In this document: piece after piece, positions 39,818 through 54,800 of the stretch
How positions within the stretch are numbered: position 1 is the stretch's first letter
Layout of the letters: each line of letters begins with the position of its first letter
Assembly (NCBI RefSeq): GCF_902459505.1
Contig: NC_047095.1
Location: 23,574,664-23,638,663 of the forward strand
Source of the DNA: Geotrypetes seraphini
Lineage: Eukaryota; Chordata; Amphibia; Gymnophiona; Dermophiidae
Reading direction: 5' to 3'
Length of the DNA stretch: 64,000 bases
Position numbers and translations under genes: made by a program
The notes under the pieces: generated by a model
What the model saw: only the letters and a program-made list of their open reading frames with translations
What the model was told of the DNA's origin: nothing
The model's database searches: none

Positions 39818-42800
39818 CTTAAAGAAGAAACAAATACAAAGCAGCACGTTAATCTTGGAATTAAATAAATACCACAGATTTTGTGAAATAATGGAATTTA
39901 AAAAAATCAAATAACACAACTTCTTTGGAAAACTGGTGCTCGTAAATTAATAGCATTTTAAAAACTGAATATCACAACTTCTTTGGAAAATCGGTGCACT
40001 CTTTTAGCTATATGGAATAACACATTGAAGAATGTATTATAAATCTAGTCACTGCTGGTTGGCAATATGTACTTGTAAGTGTTGTTTAGCTGAGTGGACA
40101 TTATAGCAAAACATCTACATGCAAACAGGCAAAAAATTAGAATCTAGCTTAAAATTCAACAGATGTAAATGGGATACAAAACAATGATATATATATTTCT
40201 TTTATAACAGCAATATCAAATAATTGGAAAATTAGAGCATTTGTTTTTTCTATTTACAGACGTGTCCAAGCTCTAAAAACAAGTACCTATAAAACAATAT
40301 ACACTTTAAATTTTAGTTTTATTTAATTATATTTAAATCATTTTATAGTTTTATTTAATTAAAAACAATCCAGGCAAGAAGCCGGGAAGAGAATCAGTTG
40401 GACTGCTAGATGTCCACGGGATAAAAGGCGCTCTCAGGGAAAACAAGGCCATAGCTGAGAAATTAAATGAATTATTTGCTTCAGTCTTCACCAAGGAAGA
40501 TGTGAGGGAACTACCAGTACCAGAAATGGTATTCATTTCTGATGAATCGGAGAATCTCAAACAAATCTCTAACACTGGAAGATATAATGGGTCAATTTGA
40601 AGGTCGGAGAAACTCCCACCACTGTTCCTATCAGAAGGGGCTGGAGAGTAAGTAGCACCAGTTGGATTGCCCAAAGCTTTAGAGACGATTAAGCGACCAA
40701 CATTTCTGACGAGATCACTGCCTCTGAATAGAGCGAACCCTTCAGTAAGCACCCCAATCCTACAGGCCAGCAGCTGTCATAAGAGTTATCCACTCGGAAA
40801 GCCGAAGAAGCCAGCCCTGGCAGAGCCTCCCCCTGAAGCCACCAGCTCAAGCTACTGCAAGCTGGCAACATCCAGGGGAGCGGCATCTGAAGGGGATGAT
40901 GTGGAGACCACTGAGAGAGGAGGGACTCATGCTTGCATGTGCACTCTGGCCCAGGGGACTGCCTCCAAGGAGACTGAAATAGACCAAGAACCTGCAGATA
41001 ATTTTCAACATAATATCCATCCTGCGATCGTGAGGGTCCTTAAACCTCACTCCCCCATGACTAGGGAAGGTTGCGCGTCATGGCGGAATCTACCTCAGGC
41101 TGTGCAAAAACCTGCTGAAAATCAGGATCCAGGGGATAAAGCTTAGACATAGCATTAGAAGGTTGGAAAGAACTTTGAGGTAGCACATGGTTCTGAAACC
41201 AGACAAGGAGCTGTGGACAGGATGGAAAAAGGCACATAAGAATGGTCCATAACCAAAGCATGAGAAGAGGAAGGTGGAGAATCCAAATGGAGCTCTTTCA
41301 GAACATCAGCAGTAAAAAGGCAGACCGAACCCTGCTTAAAATCTGTGACAAAAGGGTTACCACCTAAATCCGGACGCTCAGAGTGGCCAAGCTGACCAGT
41401 CCCAGCAAGGGTATCAGCCGGATCCACTATACAAGCAGTTTCAGGATGACAGAAGAGACATAATATATGCAACCACTGCAATCAAGGTCAGCCACAGACA
41501 GATGAGAGAGCTCTGACACAGGCGCAACAGACCGAGAAAGACCTAACACCCCACAGTTCACCAGCTAAACCAAATGCCGCTGCTCTTTCAACTCCCCAAA
41601 ACAACCAGCAACAATCAAATCTCATCCCGCAGAAAAAAAACTCATACTCTTTGTGAAATCCTCGAACAAAATGACCGGGTTGGAACTGTGAGGGGCTGGA
41701 GGGACTAAAAGAAAGACAATTAGCAGGTAAGGACCTAATTTCTCCTTCTTTAGCATCCCTCCAGACTGGCACAGAAATGGATGGGACATACCAAAGCAGT
41801 ACCCATCATGGGTAGGACCCCCGAAGGGCCGCCACAAGAACATGCTCACCAAACACCGCATCCCAATATGCCTGAACATCCACACGGTAGTGTTGAACAA
41901 AGGTTTGGAGAGAAGACTAAACCACCGCCTTATAGATATCCACTGGAGATACAAGAGAAGATTCAGCCTATGAAGCTGCTTGACCCCAAGAGGAATGAGC
42001 TTTGAGAAATTCCAGAACATGCTTCCTTTGGAGAAGCGATAACCTCCTTGATCCAGCGTGCAATGATAGCCTTGGAAGCATCATCCCCTTACCAGGTCCG
42101 CTAAGAGGACAAAAAGACGATCCGACTTATGGAACTTCTGGGTCCACTGAACATAAGAATGAAGGACCCTATGGACATCCAACTTGCGCAACTGCCTCTG
42201 CTCCAATGAGCCCTCCCGACTACCCAAGACAAGGAGGACCACGGACTGGTTGACATGAAATGGTGAGACCACCTTCGGAAGAAAGAAGAGAACCACTCCC
42301 TAGAGAACTCCAGGAAGGCCTGCAGTTCTGAAACACGTCTCATGGAAGTAATGGCCACCAAGAATATCACCCTAAGAGTAAGGTCCTTCAAAGTACAGGC
42401 ATCAAAGGCTCAAATGGAGGATGCACAAGCACAGAGAGAGCTAGATTGAGATCCCAGGTTGGAACCGATGGCTGAACTGGTGGCCAGAGCAATTTCGCAG
42501 CTCTCAAGAACCGAATCACATCTGGAGAAGGGCCTGAATGCTTACCACGCAAGAAACCGTGAAAAGTAGATAAAACGGCAATCTGCACCCAAATGGAAGA
42601 CCAGGCAAGGTCTCGCTCGAAGCCATCCTGCAGAAACTCCAGGATGTGAGGCAAAGAAGCTCGAAGGGGAACTACGCCATGTGCGGAACACCACTCTTCA
42701 AAAAGACGCCAAATACGGACATAAGCCCGAGAGGAGGAAATTCTCCGAGACCCTAAGAGAGTGAAGAGCACCTTTTTCGAACATCCCTTCTTCCTTAGGT

Positions 42801-45800
42801 GAGCCCTTTCAAGAGCCAAGCCATAAGGCAAAAAGGACCCAGATTGAACAATGGAATAAGACCCTGAGACAGAAGAACAGGTGAGAGGGGCAATGGGAGA
42901 GGATCTGTCACTAGCAGATGAACCAGATCTGTGCACCACGGGGGCCTGGGCCAGTCTGGAGCCATGAGAATCACGCGGCCTGCTTGCTGGGCAATCCAAA
43001 GAATGCTGGCCACCACAGGCCACGGAGGAAAAACATTCAGCAGGCCATCTGTCAGTCAAGCCTGCACCAGAGCATCCAGTCACTCGGCCTGGCAATCCCT
43101 GCGGCAACTGAAGAACCTCGGTGCTATGGCGTTGACACTTGTGGCCATGAGATCCATGACTGGCCAAATCCCAGAACTGAACAATCAACTTGAAAGCTTC
43201 CAGCCCGACACTGGTGAGAAAATCCACCATGCAGGAAGCCGAGATGTCATGAAGAGGAGCCTCCACCCATGAGGAGAGATCCATAGCAGATGACTCTTGG
43301 TGCCCTCCTGACAATTGACATAGGCCACCACTGTGGCATTGTCTGACATAACTCGAACTGACTTGCCCTCCAGCAAGGACCAGATTTCCACCATTGCTAG
43401 CTGAATACCTCTGGTTTCCAGAACATTGCTTAACCAGGATGCCCTGAGCCGAGCGACCAAGATGTTGAGCTCCCCCAACTAAGGAGACTGAAGTCCGTGT
43501 GAAGGACTGTCCACTGGGGCTGATCGAGACTTACTCTCTGAAACAGATTGGAAGACTGGAGCCACCAGCTTAGACTGCGCCAAACTATCCCCTGAAGTGG
43601 GACCAGCAAGTCCAGATCGTGAGACTATAGTGACCACTGCCGAAGCAGCACATACTGAAGAGGATGCATGTGAATCCAAGCCCACCGGACCACTTCCAAG
43701 GAGACCGCCATGGACCTTAAAACCTGCAGAAAGTCTTGCACCAGCAGACATCAGCAATCCAAGTTTTCAAGTTTTATTAGGATTTTATATACCGCCTATC
43801 AAGGTTATCTAAGCGGTTTTTACAATCAGGTACTCAAGCATTTTTCCCTATCTGTCCCGGTGGGCTCACAATCCATCAGACAGTGAATCTGCATCTTCAA
43901 TTTGAACACCCTGGCCTCTGGAAGGAAAACTCCCAAGCTGGTGTCGAAAAGAACGCAGAGATACTCCAAGCACTGAGACGGAGAAAACTGACTTTTGGAC
44001 AGGTTGATCACCCAGCCCATGGATTGAGGAATCTCCACAACCCGAGCCGTGACCCAGAAACTCTCCATGATTTCGTTAGAACCAACCTATCGTCCAGATA
44101 GGGGTGCACCAGAATCTAATCAGAGATTTATGGGTAGTGCTATACCTATATAGGTTCAAGGCGACTTACAAAATGAAATGAGAACTGATAGGAGTAGTAA
44201 AATGGAATCTTAGGAATATTTTACAGCATAGGTATATATTACAGCAAGGAGAAGCATAAACTGAGATCATTGGGAATTGAAACGACTGAGATGTACTGTG
44301 CGATTGAGGGAGATTGATCCAACTCTAAAGTATAGCAGGAGGTACATTAAAGGAACATAAGGGGAGGAGCACGTGTGACAAGTCATTATCCGGTGATAGC
44401 AGAGTACTTGGTTCCTTGGGGTAATAAAATGAAGAGTAGTGCCATGCGTCTATGACTCTTAGAGTCTGTTGGGTTTGGGTCTGGTTTGGTGTAATGGATG
44501 TTGGGTTTAGTTGTCAGTAGAGTCAAAGACAAAGGTTTTTAGTTTCTTGCGAAACTTGGTGTAGTTAAATTCAGTTCTGATGTTAGTTGGGAGGTAGTTC
44601 CAAGCTTTCACCCCAGAGAATGTGAATATACATTTATATTTGAGATTTTTTTGTTGTGGGGAGGTTTAACTGTATCCTTTCGAGATTTATGGGTGAGGCA
44701 GACCATGCTGAGACTAGGTGAATAATGCAGGATGTTTCAAATCTTATTCGTGATGTGAAGGGCAGCCAGTGAAGTTGTTTGAAGTAGTTAGAGATTGAGT
44801 CATATTTTTTCAGTCTGAAGATGAGTCTTTTTGCCATGTTTTGTATGAGCTGCAGTTTGCAGATAAGGGTAATAGTAATGCCCATGTAGATGGAGTTTCA
44901 TTAATCTATTTGAGAAAGGATCAGCATCTGCACAATCAGGGCAAAGTGTTGTTGATGGAGGTAGATTCTGATTAATCTCAGTTGTTTCATGGAGAAGAAG
45001 GTTTTCTTCCAGAGGTTGGAAATTTGTGGCTGCATCATAACATAACTTTATTCTTCTATACCGCCATAATCAAACAATTTCTAGGCGGTTTACACAGAAG
45101 GCTGGACAATCAGTGAAATACAATTAATTAAAATACAACAAGTTTCCTAAAATATTCAATGTAAAATTTTGATTAACAGCAATATCCTCATTTAGGAAAT
45201 AAATTTGTCAAACACTGACTTAATTACTTTTGGAAATGCAGCATAAGACAACATAACTCCACCAAGACAATTACCCCACCAGGACTGCTGCTTACTTGCT
45301 TGAAATGCAAAAGTCCTATCCCAAAAAATCTTGTATCTGCAGCCAGTAATTTTTGGATAAGCAAATACCATGGAGTCCAGGATTCAGCCTAGAACTTTGG
45401 AGGATTTGTCAACTACGAGGGTATTATCTGACTGAAGAGTGATGTCACCACAACCATAATCTTGGTGAGGGTGCACGGCATCGTAGCTAGACAAAAGGGA
45501 AGCGCACAAAACTGATAATGCTCTCCTAAAACTGCAAAGCATATGAAGCGTTGATGAGAGGCCCGAATAGGAACATGCTTATGTCAAGTCGAGAGAACAA
45601 ATAAATTTTCCAGGCTGTATGGCCAGAATTACTGATTTCAGGGTTTCCATTAGAAAAGACGGAACCCAGAGAACTCTGTTGACACCTTTGAATCCAAAAT
45701 GGGCCGAAAAGACCCCTCTTCCTTAGACACCACGAAGTAAATGGAATACCTGTTGGTGTGAATCTCCTGAGGTTCAGCAACATGATCATTGTCTAATGAA

Positions 45801-48800
45801 AAGCCCTTCTTTTCCAAGTTGCCTGACTAGGAGAGGAAACGATCTGGCAAAGGACGAGAGAACTCTAGAGCATAACCGTCCCAAATCCCCTCCAGGACGC
45901 ACTTATCCATTGTGATCTTGGCCCATCCCCAGTAAAGAAAAAAGACTCCCGCAACAGGGCTCTGACTGGAACCATGTGAAGGACCCACAACAAATGCTTT
46001 GGAAGAAACCTCTTCTGGAAGGAAAAGAGGATGCACCCTGGCCAGGGTGATACCTACAAAATCCATTCAAATGTCCCCAGGCAGAGCCACCACACGAAAC
46101 CTGGTGAGGTCGGTCGTCCAGTGTGTTGTTTTCTTTTTTAACTTTACTAAGGCACATTAGAGACACTCAAGGCCTGAACCAGCTTATCCAACTCCTCCCC
46201 AAAGAGAAAGGAGCCCCAGAAGGGAAGCTAACTGAATTTAGCCTTAGACGCCACATCTGCCGACCAACCCCAAGCCACAGGATATGGCAGGCTGCCACAC
46301 CTAGAGCCATGTACTTGATTGAGGCTCCCAAAAGATCATACATGGCGTCAGAGAAAAATGAAGCTCCCAGCTCATCTTAAGAACTTCCTGATCCACCAAG
46401 GACCAGGCAGCTGCTTCTCAGTCAAGAACACTCGCAAACCACCAGAACAAAAGTCTGGGTCACTGGACCGCCATAATTCGCCACCTGGACAGCCACAGCA
46501 AAACTGTATTTAAGTAGAACTTCTGTCTTATGTCCTGAGGATTTCTCAGGGCCAAGCTGCCTTTCACCAAAATGATATGTCTGCGTGCAATAGCCGAGAC
46601 AACACAGGAAGACTCAAAGGTATCTCTATCCCCATCTAGAATAGGGTAGAGTCTGGCAACGGACTGCATCAATCAAAAAAAGGGCGTCTGGAACGTTCCA
46701 TGGAGCATGCAATATATCCTGAATATCCTGATGCATAGGGAAAGAGCGGGTTGCTGAACAGATCCCTCTAAGAAGAGTATCTACCACAAGAGGAGATCCT
46801 CTTCAAAGTGCCTCTTCAAAGTGTAAAACTGAAGATGCCTGAAGAATGAGCTCCTGCAACTCTTCCCTAAAAAAAAAAAAATGCACACAACATGCACGTC
46901 CTCACCAACCGGCACCTTAGAAAAAAATTTCTATCCAAAACAGATCTGGAAAATCCTCCCCAAGATCCAAGTCCCCATCCGGAGGAAACGGATCAGCCAG
47001 AAAAAAACCTCGTTCCAAGACACCCGCAACTGCTTGGACAATGGTAACCTTAACAGGAGACTGAACGGGTGGCTGTGGAAGGGAAAGACACCCCCCCCAG
47101 ATGACCCCTGGAACTGAAGCAGGACCCCCAGCCACCTGTCAATAAGTCTTGCACATGGCTAACATAAAATCAGGGCTCAACAACCCTGGTGGCAATCTAG
47201 AAATCATAGCATGAGCAGAAGACACTTTTAAGACCTGTTCCTGACTCTCTAAGACAGGAGGAAGGTCGCCTGAGACAGTGGGCAAAATGGACACGTTTCC
47301 CGCCAAAACTGAGAGAAGTGCCTTTGCTAAACTGGCACCTGAAATCAAATGCAGCACTGAAGCCAAACTTGACCCCCGCCGCAACAGAAACACTGCTAGC
47401 AGCCCCAGCTGCAGCGACAATGGAATCCGCAGCCTACCCAGCGGTCTGCAAGCCCGAATCTGCTGGACCGCTGGCAGCCGAGGAAACCCAGATGTGGGGG
47501 CAGGTGATGCCCGGACCTCACCTGCCGCCAACACTGGAGTTTCCTCGGCTGCCAGCGGTCCAGCAGATTCGGACTTGCAGACCGCTAGGGAGGCTGCGGA
47601 TTCCATTGTCGCTGCAGTGGTGCACTCTTAAAAGGGTGCGCCAGGTCCCCTTGAGGCAGCTGGAACATTTCGTGCACCCGCCAGCCACATCCACCGCTCA
47701 GTGCCCACATAAAACACACTTGTGCTGCTTCTTTGAAGCACTCATACTGAATGTACCAAAAACCCATGTACAACAACGCTAAACAAAAACGGCAGCCTCA
47801 GGACCACTTTATGCTCCATTTATTTCTTGTGCCTTTTTTTTAAACTTCTCACAGCTTACCAACTGTCTCAAGTTAGAGCAGACCCCACATGGCACTCTAT
47901 ACTGTAGTCAGTGCCAGTATAGGTTACAAGGCATACCGTTGAGGCTCCTCTAAACACAGAATACTTGGGGAGGGTAAATGGGGGGAGGGACTCAACCCTT
48001 TCGAGTGTGGTACCCCCAAGGTTGGTAGGACCCCCCAAGAGGGTCCCAAAACTATCTGGAAAGCAAAAGGGACCAGATAAATTCCCTAATCAGATCCAAC
48101 AGGCCGAAAACGAACCTCAGCACAGACTACACAATCTTACCACTCCACCTGTTGGAGACTGAGAAAAGGCTGATTGTAAGAGGGACTGCACAGCCCACTT
48201 GTACTGTAGCCAAAAGTTAGTGTCTCAGTCTCCATTGGCTGGCAGAGGAGTTAAAACCATCCGTTTCTGTGCTGGTCTGGAGGGACACTAAAGAAGTGTT
48301 GGATTTCTGTAACTCCGGATTGCAGGTTGGGATTGAACACCTAGTGCATGGAATCCGGAAGGGATATAACAGAATATGCTGCCTGCTTGTCCTGGGATAA
48401 AAATATGTACATTTTTACCCTAGGATATTTTATAAAAGGCTCTACACGTTAAAAAAAATCCCATAAAAATGATCACTATTATGGATCAAAACTGTGGAAT
48501 TCTTTACCTTTACAACTAAAAATGGAAAGAAATTATGGAAATTTTAATACATTGATAATCATGGCTTTTTCAGCTATCTTTTTAGTATTTTAAGTTATTT
48601 ATTGTTAAGTGCTTAGGCCTGGGTAAGATTGGGCTATTGGAGATGAGGGAAATAATTGTATGGTCATGTATTTTTATTGTAATTGTCTATATTGCAAAAT
48701 GTATGATGGAAAACTATATTTGGATAAATAAAACAAACCTACCTTGGCTATAGTTAGCATAAACTTAACAATGTCAGCTGTGTTGTTAACTGGAACTACA

Positions 48801-51800
48801 CGTACATTACTACCTAAGAACCTGCCAATCAGAATTTATAAAGAATGTATATAATTAGTAAGAACAAAATACAATGACACAACTATTTAAACATTTTCAC
48901 TCAAAGTTGCCTAATTTTATTGAGCTATGATCACATACAAGCCTTAAATTATATTTTTTAAATAAACAATTTATACTTTTCCATACATCCAGGATATGAA
49001 ACAAAATAATTTCTCACCCTGGCAGTATACAGTGTAAATTGCCTGCTGAGCTATTCACCAATGCTTTTCTTCGCAGCTATAAACACTCAGCAGTGGACTT
49101 GGATATTATTAGGAAAGACCTTGGAATTTGTGATATACTGTCTTTGAAAGAAGTTACTTAGCTGTAATAATTGTTCTTGGTAGAGAGCAGAATTAATCGG
49201 ACATACATTTGTTGGTACTAGAATAGGAACATCTCTCCCTCTGCTCTCCCAGGGGAAGATTCTCAAATTCACAGTAAAATCTGATGCGCTGTTATTGCGG
49301 CCGCTACTGTAACGATTTCAAAAAGGCAAGTCATTCTTTAAAAACCACGCATGCAAATGATGTTGGCGGAGGGTTGCTAAATTTGCATGTTCCGATCACT
49401 GGTGATAGCGATCGGCACATACACAGAACTGAAGATTGGCAGGAGGGATGCTAACTTCCTCCGCCCCTGAGGTCAAGCAACCCCCCTCTGGCTGTGGGAG
49501 AAATACCCACTTTCTCCTGGTGCAGCTGTCAAGCAACCCCCCCCAACACCACCCTGCCAGTGGGAGAGCCCACTCCCGCCGCCAAGCAACCCCCTGACAG
49601 CACACCCAGCAGCAGGAATTCCCACTCCCTCCTGCCCCTGCCGTTATGCAAACAGCCCCCCGACACCTCCCCAGCAGTGGTAGAGATGCCCACTCCCGCC
49701 CCCCTGCCAAACAACCCCCCATGACAGCGGGAGGGATGCTCCCTCCCTCCTACCACCACCGTTGTACCCCGACAATCCCCCGCCCCCCCTTGTTTATGAA
49801 GGCCGGCCTGAGAGATGCCTCCTACTTCTGGCCAGCAAGCCCGACTCTTCAAAATGGTGGGCCTTCCCCTCCCCGGTGCATCCTGGGATGCTCCAAGGAA
49901 GGGCTTAAGGCTCTGATTGGCCCAGACGCTTAAGGATCCTCCAATCTTTTTAAATTGTTAAATAGATGGAACTGAATAAGTAATTTGTGTTCTGAAAGAA
50001 TTGAAGTGTTACATTATATTGTTATATTTTTTTCTTTTCTATTTTTCATTGTTCTCTTTTACCCCTTAGTTAATTTTAGCATTTACAGCATGTTTAAGTT
50101 TCCTTCATTTTTTCATGGCTCCCAAGGCCTACTTAGGCCTAAGCACCAGTCAGGGAATTTTTCCATTTTTTGTGAAGAGATTTTTTTTTTCCATCTCTCT
50201 TAATTGAGCTGTTTGATTTTCCATTGGCTATTTTCTCTTTGATGTCTCAGAAAATTCCCACTGGTTTCAAGCAGTGCTCTAGATGCAACACAGTCATCTC
50301 TGGGATTGATGTGTCTAGGTCCTGATCAGGTGGCCTCTAAATTGTGTTCTCTTTAAAAATGCAGAAAAGAAGTTAAAAGAGCAGAGATGCTCAGCACAAG
50401 AAACTTTTTGGCACTTTTAAGATCAACCATTGGTCCCCATGGCTGGAGGAGCTGCATCGGAGGGACGGCATGACAGCAAATGAAAGACCCTGATATAATA
50501 CATTGATCAAAGGTGAAGAAACCCCAACATTGGTCCCCTTTGTAGCACAGTATCCGGAACCCTGGGTCATTAGCACCCCCAAACGTGTTGGTGCTGTGAG
50601 AGCAATTCCACCTCTTTGGAGTCAATGCTAATTCACCAGCGTCCTGACCGCTGGAATCAGCCTTCCGATTTGGCATAGACAACCTCGCAGGCTGTCCCCG
50701 AACTGACAGTGTTCTGTACCAATGCCTGCCTCCAAGGAATGGTTCTGGGCCATGCTACAGAAGTAGTTGGAGCAGATCTTGGCCTGGTGCAATGCCAAGG
50801 CTATGAGAATGTAAATGCCATTACCAGCTGATCCTGGAGGCTCACACTTTGTCTGTCACCCATGCATCAACACCAGTGCCTAGAAGGGGGCTGGTTTTGA
50901 CCTTGGAAGAGGCAATAATACTATCCATCCCATCAGGGGAGGAAGCTCCCTCACTGTCCAGATCAGGACCTACCCCTTGGTGTTCATGCCCTAAGTCTAG
51001 ACATCCGTCTAGTCACTTGAGGTAAACACAATCTCAGCTCTCTCCGGAAGGTCTATGCTGAATCTGAATCCAATTGTTCCTGAGTGTATGACATAGGACC
51101 AGAGGTCTCAGAGATGGTCTTCTGTGGTCTGCCTTCAGATCTCTCCCCACCTCAGGAAAGAAGAAAGACCCTACCAGAGAAGCTCTCCCCTTTGTTGGAT
51201 TTTTGAAAGATTGAGGACAAGCCCAGGGCTGCTGGAGTGGAGGAGTAGCCTAATGATTAGTGTAGTGGTTAGATCTTGGGAAACCAAGTTTGATTGTGAG
51301 CCCACTAGGGACAGAGAAAGTACTTGCATATAAAGTGTACAGCACTGCATATGTCTAGTAGCGCTATAAAAATTATTATTGGTAGCAGTAGTGGCTGCTA
51401 ATTTGGACATCTTCAATTATGAGGATACCCCTAAGGAGGCCGTGATAGTGCCTATGCACAACATCCTGCAGCAGGCACAGATGAAGAATTGGGAGACCCC
51501 TCTCTTTTTGCAGCCAGTTCCTAGGAAGACAGGTTCCATGTATAGAGTCGTACTAGCGGTCTGGACAATCAAACTACTGGTCATAGAAGTAGATGATTTT
51601 CAGAAAAAATATATTTTGGACGTACTTTTCGAGAATGGACATTTTGCCACTGCTGACTTTGGGCGATTAGCACCCTACGTCCAAATTGACCTTAAGACTT
51701 TTCTTTTGATTATGCCCCCTACAAATTTACCTTGTGGGGCAGACAAGATGGACTATGCAGGTCTTTATTTGCCGCCGTCTACTATCTACTAAAACACCCT

Positions 51801-54800
51801 AAAACATTCAATACAATTGTGCTATGTTCATTTACAAACCTCCATGATTAAATTGAATCCTTACCTCTGCTGAATACCGAACATTACACTCCATTCCTGA
51901 GGTCCTTGCAAGGGTGCTAAAAAAAGCAAGAAGCTATTTCGATGAATGCTTATAAATTTCTCAGCTCTTTCCAAAAATGTTTCCTTTCCTAAAAGAATCA
52001 GCTCCTGGATGTTCACGATTAAAAATGCAATACCTAGATAAGAAGACAATAAAAAACTATTTATTGCTTACTTTTTTCCCATTTTTTAATTCTCACTTTT
52101 GGATTCCCTCATTCCCTTTTAGATAGCCCTCATTCACCTAGGAATGCTTTCACTGAAGATCTTGCAGAAGCCTCCTTCGAGGTGCACCCTCAGTACCACC
52201 ATAGTAACAGCAATCATCTTTATACCCTCCTGAGGCCTCAGCATTCCACCTTAATGGTGGACTCAGTCGAAACAGTGCCATCTGACAGGCAATCCAAACA
52301 AAGATGTCCTATGCTGAAGCAATATGGCTTGAGTGAGGGGGCAGTGTCAACTCTTCTTTCAAGTTTAGTTCTTAAACTACAGTACCAATCACAAATCATT
52401 CTCATACTGCACTCTGTAATATACTGACTCTCTTATATGTGCAATTTTAACAAAATATTGAACTCGGTGCCTCCTTATATAAACAAACTCTGATCTTAAA
52501 CAATTATCTGTTAACTACAGAAATTCCAGGACAGAAATCACACTTAAATAAAACTTTCTATTGATATAGGTTAATATTTTACTGTACCAGAGAGGGAGAA
52601 AATAATGGATCCAGTTTCCACAGAATCTGAAAAGCGAACTCTATGGTGTTGACTCTGCAAAGATGCTGCCACTTCATGATTCTGCATACATTAAAGAAAA
52701 ACCCAAAGTACTGTTGTACTGTAGATGAAATACAGTCTGTACAGAGGAAAAAAGTATATCTTATGCTATAATTATTGATAATGATAGCTAATGTAATGCT
52801 AATTCAACTAAATTACTTACCTTAGTGGATGTTCTTCATGGACAGCAGGATCATAGAACGGCAACATCATCGATAAAGCTTTTTATATTTTCAACAGTTA
52901 AAGCCTTTAGTTCGTTCAGTATCTCTCAAACATTTTTAGTTCTGGCACACTAAACGGAGCAAATGTTTTTTGCGGCACATTATAATCTAAATTATAAAAT
53001 TGCATAACCAACAAAAAAGTACATTTGAGAATTATTTATTTAAAGTTCTTTAAGCTACATATGGGTAATTATAACAACAGTGACACTAAAGTAGATAGAA
53101 AAGAAATGCTAATTAATGCAATGGATGTGCTCGTTTATGAGTGCAAATAAACTCAACAGTCGACAAGCAAACACACATTTCATCTTCCACTATCTGCAGT
53201 CCTTCTCTTTGTTTCAATTTAATTTCTGTTAGAGCTGAAAATCCAAGTTCGTAAAGATAAGAAAATACAAATGGTAACAAAGTCTTGATTGCTTATTTGC
53301 TCACGTTAGGATAACTACTCCATAAAAAATAAAAATAAAATTATTTGCCATTAGTTTTCAAGGACCAATCACATCAAAGAATGATGCTTGTCTGGGCGGT
53401 TGTATCCTTATGCACACAGATGCTCATAACATTGACAGACTCTTGCATACACAACGTACATGTCATCTATTCTAGTGTATACTTATGTAAGGAATTTTTA
53501 AAAATTCTGGAATCTCTCACGGCATACCCCTGTGCTGTGGCACATAGTTTGAGAGACATTGCCTTAGTTTTACTATGCATGTATAAGTTCCTGCACTGCA
53601 TTGTTGGGAGCCAACTCTGTACTTTTTGTAGCTTAAAAAAAATTCAGCTCCCCCTCCCAATTTGCAGTTTCCCCACTCACAAATTCGATTACTCACAATT
53701 TTTTTGTGCCGGATTTTTGGCCCCAGACCTTTACTCCCTCCTGTGTCCCCGACCTTACATGGTGGTCTAGCGGTGACACGGGGCAGGAGTGATCTTCCTA
53801 CTCTCCTGCCCCGTGCAGAGCCGTCATCAAAATGGCTGCCGTGAGTTCCCATTGTAGTCTCAGGATCATGCAGATGAGGTGATGAGCAATGCGAAGGACT
53901 CTCCCCACCATTGGCCACGGGGGAGTACAGGCCATCCGTTGGCCAAGGCTGCACCCGAGCATCCAGCTCCTTGGCCTGAAAATCTCTGCACCAACTAAAG
54001 AACTGTGGCACTTTGGCGTTGACACTCATAGCCATCAGGTCCATGATCGGCTGGCCTCAAGCCTACACAATCAACTGTGGTACTGAGATGACTTAGGAAG
54101 TCCGCCTGGACATTCTCCAGTCCCGCAATGTGGGACACCGAGAAGTCCAGAAAATGAATCTCTGCCCAAGCCATGAGCAGAGAAGTCTCTTATGCCACCA
54201 GACGACTCTTGGTTCTCCCCTGACAATTGACTTAAGCCACCACCATGGCACTGTCCGAGAGAACCCGAACTGACTTGCCCGTCAGCAACATCTGGAATGC
54301 TAGTAACGCCAACCAAATGGCTCTGGTCTCCAGAACATTGATCGACCAGGACGCCTCCTCCAGAGACCAGCTGCCCTGAACCAAGCAGCCAAGACACTGA
54401 GCTCCACAACCGAGACTGGTGTCCGTGAGAAGCACTATCCACTGAGGCTGATCCAGACTCACTCCCTGCACCAGATTGGAAGACTGCAGCCACCAATGGA
54501 GGCTACAATGAACTAACCCCCAAAGAGGAACGTAAGAGTCCAGATCGTGGATCTGAGGCAACCACCGCTGAGAAGAGCATACTGAAGTGAGCGCATTTGA
54601 GCCCAAGCCTACCTGACCACGTTCAGGGAGGCTGTCATCGACCACAAGACCTGGAAAAAAATCCTGCGCCCGAGGACACCAACAATCCATCAGAAAGCGA
54701 ATCTGGGACTGCAACTTTCACACTCAGGCCTCTGGGAGGAATACTCTCCCCAAGCTGGTGTCGAAGAGAACCTCAAGGTACTCCAGGCACATAAAAACAT

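Larger units (their letters stand above)
40603..48400 (-). mobile_element. Large DIRS-like retroelement, antisense in GLMN order, with nested LINEs
   Basis: Parts on the - strand from high to low coordinate: terminal and 5' sequence (48400-47700); gag-like (about 47610-45840, interrupted); reverse transcriptase piece (about 44100-43830); RNase H (43757-43200); tyrosine recombinase (about 43190-42050, with a [11 protein letters not shown] run also present at 35280-35345 in the + copy); 3' region (42000-40603). L2 LINEs are inserted at 43765-43872, 44110-45030 and 45036-45390. It may be a composite of more than one DIRS insertion. Fossil: broken in many places (well over ten), and the three later insertions imply age. 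It lies in SPO16 intron 4, in the sense orientation of SPO16. Confidence 0.8.

Noticed and set aside
52800-52865. Donor-like ctaag/gtaagt on the - strand as SPO16 exon 1
   Set aside because: The frame that splices in phase has a stop just upstream and no ATG. The 59262-59327 exon matches the human N-terminus and joins in phase.
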